Assembly (NCBI RefSeq): GCF_035953295.1
Contig: NZ_CP108370.1
Span: forward strand, 6,619,001-6,683,000
Length of the DNA stretch: 64,000 bases
Source: Streptomyces sp. NBC_01335
GTDB taxonomy: Bacteria > Actinomycetota > Actinomycetes > Streptomycetales > Streptomycetaceae
Reading direction: 5' to 3'
This document shows positions 60,231 through 64,000 of this stretch, piece by piece. The notes under the pieces are model-generated. The model had not been told where the DNA came from, did not search any database, and saw nothing but the letters and a program-made list of their open reading frames with translations. A program made the position numbers and the translations under genes. Numbering within the stretch: the stretch's first letter is position 1; each line of letters starts with the position of its first letter.

Positions 60231-61619
60231 ATGACCGATCCGGCAGGGCTTCAGCGCCTCGTCATCGAGAACTGCGCGATCGCCACCGTCGACGCGCACG
60301 ACACCGAGTACGCCGACGGCCATGTCGTCGTCGCGGGCGACCGCATCGAGTACGTCGGCGCGGGCCGCGCCCCCGAGGGGCTGGCGAATGTGGCCCGCCG
60401 CATCGACGGAACCGGCCATCTGGTCACGCCGGGGCTCGTCAACACCCACCACCACTTCTACCAGTGGATCACCCGGGGCCTGGCCACCGACCACAACCTC
60501 TTCGACTGGCTCGTCGCGCTCTATCCGACCTGGGCCCGCATCGACGAGCCCATGGTCCGCGCGGCGGCGCAGGGTTCACTGGCGATGATGGCGCGCGGCG
60601 GCGTCACCACCGCGATGGACCACCACTACGTCTTCCCCCGGGGCTCCGGCGACCTGTCCGGGGCGATCATCGGCGCCGCCCGGGACACCGGCGTACGGTT
60701 CACCCTCGCCCGGGGCTCCATGGACCGCGGGCAGAAGGACGGCGGGCTGCCGCCGGACTTCGCCGTGGAGACGCTCGACGCCGCGCTCGAAGCCACCGCC
60801 GCCACCGTCGACGCCCACCACGACCCGTCGTTCGACGCGATGACGCAAGTGGCCGTCGCGCCCTGTTCCCCCTTCTCCGTCTCCACCGAACTGATGCGGC
60901 AGGGAGCGGAGTTGGCGCGCGCCAAGGGGGTGAGACTGCACACCCACGGCTCGGAGACCGTGGAGGAGGAGCAGTTCTGCAAGGAGTTGTTCGGGATGGG
61001 GCCGACGGACTACTTCGCGTCCACCGGCTGGCTCGGCGAGGACGTGTGGATGGCCCACTGCGTCCACATGAACGACTCCGACATCGCCGCGTTCGCGCGG
61101 ACCGGTACGGGCGTCGCGCACTGCCCCTCCTCCAACGCCCGTCTCGCCGCCGGGATCGCCCGGGTGCCGGACATGCTCGCGGCCGGCGTCCCGGTCGGTC
61201 TCGGCGTCGACGGCACCGCGTCGAACGAGTCCGGCGAACTCCACACCGAACTGCGCAACGCCGTTCTCGTCAACCGCCTGGGGCCGCACCGGGAACGGGC
61301 TTTGACGGCGCGTCAGTCTTTGAGGCTCGGCACCCACGGCGGGGCCCGGGTGCTCGGGCGGGCCGACCAGATCGGCTCCCTGGAAGCCGGGAAGCTCGCC
61401 GACCTGGTGCTCTGGCGGATGGACACCCTCGCCCACGCCTCCATCGCCGACCCGGTCGCGGCGCTCGTCCTCGGCGCGGCGGCGCCCGTCACCCTGTCGC
61501 TCGTCGGTGGCAGGCCGGTCGTGGAGAACGGCCGCCTGACGACGGTGGACGAGGACGCCGTCGCCGTCGCCACCCGTGACGAGGCCAGGCGCCTCGCGCG
61601 GCTCGCCGCCGGGGGCTGA
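60231..61619 (+). CDS. 8-oxoguanine deaminase
   Basis: A 462-residue amidohydrolase of the family that includes 8-oxoguanine deaminase, which yields urate directly. Metal ligands: NTHHHFYQWITRG, HTHGSETVEEEQF, HCVHMNDSD and GVDGTASNESGEL. Length and these segments match the family; guanine deaminase-like activity is also possible. ATG 60231 with AAGGA upstream. Last gene of the operon; urate it makes would feed the uricase directly. Confidence 0.9.
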   Translation: MTDPAGLQRLVIENCAIATVDAHDTEYADGHVVVAGDRIEYVGAGRAPEGLANVARRIDGTGHLVTPGLVNTHHHFYQWITRGLATDHNLFDWLVALYPTWARIDEPMVRAAAQGSLAMMARGGVTTAMDHHYVFPRGSGDLSGAIIGAARDTGVRFTLARGSMDRGQKDGGLPPDFAVETLDAALEATAATVDAHHDPSFDAMTQVAVAPCSPFSVSTELMRQGAELARAKGVRLHTHGSETVEEEQFCKELFGMGPTDYFASTGWLGEDVWMAHCVHMNDSDIAAFARTGTGVAHCPSSNARLAAGIARVPDMLAAGVPVGLGVDGTASNESGELHTELRNAVLVNRLGPHRERALTARQSLRLGTHGGARVLGRADQIGSLEAGKLADLVLWRMDTLAHASIADPVAALVLGAAAPVTLSLVGGRPVVENGRLTTVDEDAVAVATRDEARRLARLAAGG

Positions 61620-61635
61620 CCTCCCGGGTGGGCCC

Positions 61636-61668
61636 CCGTCCGGCCGGGCACGGCTCCCGGCCGGACGG
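61636..61668. terminator. Terminator after purine operon
   Basis: Perfect 13-bp stem (61636-61648 with 61656-61668) with a 7-nt loop between convergent genes. Confidence 0.8.
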
Positions 61669-61686
61669 CGGACGCGTGACGCCGCG

Positions 61687-62631
61687 TCAGCCGATGTGGT
61701 AGCTGTCCCCGTACACCTTCCAGTCGAGCGGCGGGTTCAGACCGAGGTTGCCGTTTCGCAGGAAGACCCGCTGCGCGGTGTCGACCCGGGTCGTGTCGGA
61801 GTGGGCCTCCTCCTGCCGCATCGCCCACACGCGGGCGTCGAGGTAGGCGGTCAGGTAGACCGTCTCGTCGCCGCCCTTCGACGGCGGCTGGGCCGAGGCG
61901 AGCGCCCTCTTGCGGATGGCGCCGAAGCTCGCGCTGTCGTCGCCCTCGCCGTGCATGACGAGCGCGTCGTAGTACGCGAACTGCCCGAGCGTGGAGAGCC
62001 CGTCGGCCTTCGCCTGCTTCACGGCCGGGTCGAAGTACACCCGGTCGCGCTCGTCGTCCTGCACCTTGCGGAAGACCGGGTCGGTCAGCGCGGCCTTCTC
62101 CCAGGCGGCGGTGAACCGGGAGCCGAGACCCGCGTGCGAGTCGGTGCCGTCGACCTCGCGCAGCGCGGGCAGGAACGGCGCGAGGAGGTTGCCCGGGGCG
62201 CGCTCGGTGTAGAGCTCCACCACCTCCAGCATGTCGCCGGTGCCGGAGCAGAATCCGACGATGCCGCCGGTGTAGCCGCGGCCGTCTCCGATGTCCTCGA
62301 TGTACTTGTACTGGTCCCGCCACTCCAGGGAGGAGTTCTCCGCGCTGGAGACCAACTGCATGGCGATCTCCTTCTTCGCCGGATCGTCCAGCCCCACCGT
62401 GGGGGCCGCCGCGACCGGCCGGACCGCTTCGTGACGCATCGCCACCTCCTGGGTCGGAGAGTCTGCCAGGGCGGTGGCCGGGGCGACGGTGAGGGCGAGT
62501 CCGAGGGCGGTGGCGACGGCCACCGAGGGGAGAGCGGTACGGCGGCGGGTGGCTGCGCGAGGGGCCCGGGAGGCCGGACCGGGGGAGGCGTCGCGACTGT
62601 GGAACACGGCATCGGCCTGGGTGTGAGGCAC
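61687..62631 (-). CDS. Secreted GH46 chitosanase
   Basis: A 314-residue secreted chitosanase. A long N-region signal peptide ends at about Ala56 (ATALA). The GH46 domain has Glu98 (SSAENSSLEW) and Asp116 (IGDGRGYTGGIVGF), 18 residues apart as in the CsnA reference enzymes (Glu22 and Asp40). The family continues CSGTGDMLEVVELY and DWKVYGDSYHIG at the end. It hydrolyses chitosan endolytically. GTG 62631 with GGAGG 4 nt upstream. Paralogous to the lipoprotein next door. Confidence 0.95.
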   Translation of the reverse strand: MPHTQADAVFHSRDASPGPASRAPRAATRRRTALPSVAVATALGLALTVAPATALADSPTQEVAMRHEAVRPVAAAPTVGLDDPAKKEIAMQLVSSAENSSLEWRDQYKYIEDIGDGRGYTGGIVGFCSGTGDMLEVVELYTERAPGNLLAPFLPALREVDGTDSHAGLGSRFTAAWEKAALTDPVFRKVQDDERDRVYFDPAVKQAKADGLSTLGQFAYYDALVMHGEGDDSASFGAIRKRALASAQPPSKGGDETVYLTAYLDARVWAMRQEEAHSDTTRVDTAQRVFLRNGNLGLNPPLDWKVYGDSYHIG

Positions 62632-62810
62632 CTGTCCTCCATCGGAGACACGTTGATCATCTGCTCTGTCGCGAGCTTCCTATCAGGCATTTCGTGTCTC
62701 ACCGGCCTCCCGTTCCGGTCGAAACGCCGTGTCACCCGCCCGGGCCAGGACGGGCGGGAGCGGGCGGTCCTGGCGGGGCCGGCGAGGGGGGAAGGACCGG
62801 CGTCCCGGGA

Positions 62811-62843
62811 GCCCCGCACCGCCCGGCCGGCGGGGTGCGGGGC
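62811..62843. terminator. Terminator of chitosanase lipoprotein gene
   Basis: Ten-bp stem GCCCCGCACC/GGTGCGGGGC (62811-62820, 62834-62843) with a 13-nt loop, on the 3' side of the minus-strand gene. Confidence 0.65.
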
Positions 62844-62877
62844 GGTCTGCGGAGAGGCGGGCCGCCCCCCGGTTGCC

Positions 62878-63705
62878 TCAGCCGTCGATCCGGAAGCTCT
62901 CCCCGTACACCTTCCAGCGCAGCGGGGTCTCCAGCTGGAGCTTGCCTTCGCGCACGAACCGGCGCTGTGCCGTCTCGATCCGGCTGGTGTCGGTGTGCGA
63001 GGGCTCCTTGGCGATGGCGTCCACCCGGGCGTCGAGGAAGGCGTTGAGCCAGGTCTCCTCGTCGCCGCCCTCGGCCGGGGTGTCGGCGGCGGCGAGCGCC
63101 TGGCGGCGGATGGACGCGAAGCCGACCGTGCCCTCGGTGTCGCCGGCGCCGTGCATGACGTACGCGTCGTAGTAGATGAACTGCCCCAGGGCGCTGAGCC
63201 CGTCCTTCTCGGCCCGGTCGACCGCCGGGTCGAAGTACCCCGCGTCCAGCACCGCGTCCTGCGCGTCGCGGAATGCGGAGTCCTTCGCGGCGGCGGCCCA
63301 CGCCTCGGTGAAGGGCGTGCCGAGACCGGCGTGCGAGGGGGTTCCGTCGACCGCCCGCAGGGCCGGGACGAACCGGGCGAGGGCGTTGCCGGGGCGGGCC
63401 TTCGTGTACCGCTCCACCACGTCGAGCATGTCGCCGGTGCCGGAGCAGAAGCCGATGATGCCGCCGGTGTAGCCGCGTCCGTCGTGGATGTCCTCGATGT
63501 ACTTGTACTGGCCCTGCCAGTCCAGGGTGGAGTTCTCCGCGCTGGAGACGAGTTCCATGGCGATCCGCTTCTTCGCCGGGTCGTCGAGCCCCCTCTCGGG
63601 CTCCTCGTCCGTACCGGAGCAGGCGGTCAGCAGGGCGGTGGCCAGCAGGGCGACGGAGAGGGTCGCGAGGGAGCGGCGGGCGGCGGGCCTGGCGGTGCGG
63701 TTCAC
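62878..63705 (-). CDS. GH46 chitosanase lipoprotein
   Basis: A 275-residue GH46 chitosanase with a lipobox LLTAC (Cys29), so it is predicted to be anchored to the outer face of the membrane. Catalytic Glu57 (SSAENSTLDW) and Asp75 (IHDGRGYTGGIIGF) are present, 18 residues apart. About two-thirds of the sequence resembles the neighbouring secreted enzyme, so the pair is a tandem duplication with different localisation. GTG 63705 with a weak ribosome binding site. Confidence 0.95.
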   Translation of the reverse strand: MNRTARPAARRSLATLSVALLATALLTACSGTDEEPERGLDDPAKKRIAMELVSSAENSTLDWQGQYKYIEDIHDGRGYTGGIIGFCSGTGDMLDVVERYTKARPGNALARFVPALRAVDGTPSHAGLGTPFTEAWAAAAKDSAFRDAQDAVLDAGYFDPAVDRAEKDGLSALGQFIYYDAYVMHGAGDTEGTVGFASIRRQALAAADTPAEGGDEETWLNAFLDARVDAIAKEPSHTDTSRIETAQRRFVREGKLQLETPLRWKVYGESFRIDG

Positions 63706-63722
63706 CCCGTAAGCCTGCCAGG

Positions 63723-63747
63723 CCGGGGTGAGGGCGTTTCACCCCGG
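63723..63747. terminator. Short hairpin in divergent gap
   Basis: Nine-bp stem CCGGGGTGA/TCACCCCGG with a 7-nt loop, lying between the divergent chitosanase and hydrolase genes. In this position it is as likely to be an operator as a terminator. Confidence 0.4.
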
Positions 63748-63770
63748 CCACCGGCTGTAGCGTCAGGGGT

Positions 63771-64000
63771 ATGGAAGATCAGTCTGTTGTGGATGTCGGC
63801 GATGTGCGGCTGGCGTACCGGACGTGGGGCGACCCCTTCGGCTCGCCGGTCGTCCTCCTGCACGGTCTCGGCGGTTCGTCCGCCGACTGGGAGGCGACCG
63901 GGTCCCTGCTCGGCGCCGAATGGCGGGTGTACGCCCTCGATCTGCGCGGGCACGGTGAGAGCGACTGGCCGGACGAGTACGCGTTCGAGCAGATGCGGGA
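63771..64000 (+). CDS. Alpha/beta hydrolase, partial
   Basis: The N-terminal 76 residues of an alpha/beta hydrolase, running off the right edge. The oxyanion motif VVLLHGLGGSSADWE and YALDLRGHGESDWP are typical. The catalytic serine lies outside the window. The ATG at 63771 follows a -10-like TAGCGT by 7 nt, so it may be leaderless. Confidence 0.85.
   Translation, partial: MEDQSVVDVGDVRLAYRTWGDPFGSPVVLLHGLGGSSADWEATGSLLGAEWRVYALDLRGHGESDWPDEYAFEQMR

Overview
The window is chromosomal DNA from a streptomycete. The evidence is very high GC with strong third-position GC bias, frequent GTG and TTG starts, several apparently leaderless genes, and a locus of chaplin and rodlin genes, which encode the hydrophobic sheath of aerial hyphae and spores. 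I see no rRNA, tRNA, transposase, integrase or CRISPR array. Most of it reads as ordinary chromosome with well-spaced single genes and short operons.

Layout. 1-5 kb: a partial GNAT gene, a GAF-domain regulator, an AidB-like acyl-CoA dehydrogenase and a divergent YihY-family membrane protein. 5-10.5 kb: a secreted LamG-like protein, then a divergent 3-hydroxyacyl-CoA dehydrogenase and thiolase. 10.5-15.1 kb: the surface-protein locus, with a sortase-type chaplin, three rodlins, a short chaplin, an unassigned small secreted protein and a 58-residue ORF. Two promoter classes can be read by eye here, one for rodlins (NNNAAC-N16-RGTTGA) and one for chaplins plus the unassigned gene (AGTTTC-N16-CGTTNN). 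15-19.4 kb: DUF5949, RsgA GTPase, small proteins, DUF456 and a LuxR-type regulator. 19.7-27.8 kb: a PP2C-like protein, PoxB-type pyruvate oxidase, an RNase Sa-type ribonuclease, an anti-sigma-type ATPase, a DUF2637 membrane protein, an FhuF-like iron protein with an iron box, and a GntR regulator.

27.8-36 kb: a helical-repeat protein, a PucR regulator and the divergent four-gene xanthine dehydrogenase operon (FAD, 2Fe-2S, molybdopterin subunits, XdhC). 36-43.8 kb: a large subtilisin-like protease, a methyltransferase, a multidomain peptidoglycan amidase and a nitroreductase. 44-46.6 kb: a compact acyl carrier protein, ketosynthase and alpha/beta-hydrolase operon, the best candidate for an uncharacterised small biosynthetic unit. 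46.7-56.9 kb: an ExeM-like extracellular nuclease, MFS and DMT transporters, an AlkZ-like winged-helix protein, an acyl-CoA synthetase, an acetyltransferase and a zinc-ribbon protein with a possible nuclease-like C-terminus. 57.2-61.6 kb: a thiamine-binding-type protein, an HTH protein and the urate-to-allantoin genes uraD, uraH and urate oxidase, followed by an 8-oxoguanine deaminase. 61.7-64 kb: two GH46 chitosanases, one secreted and one lipoprotein, then a partial hydrolase.

Together, the xanthine dehydrogenase operon and the uraD-uraH-uricase-deaminase operon cover purine base to allantoin, with PucR as the likely regulator. The secreted protease, nuclease, amidase, ribonuclease and chitosanases form a polymer-scavenging set. 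The chaplin and rodlin block serves development.
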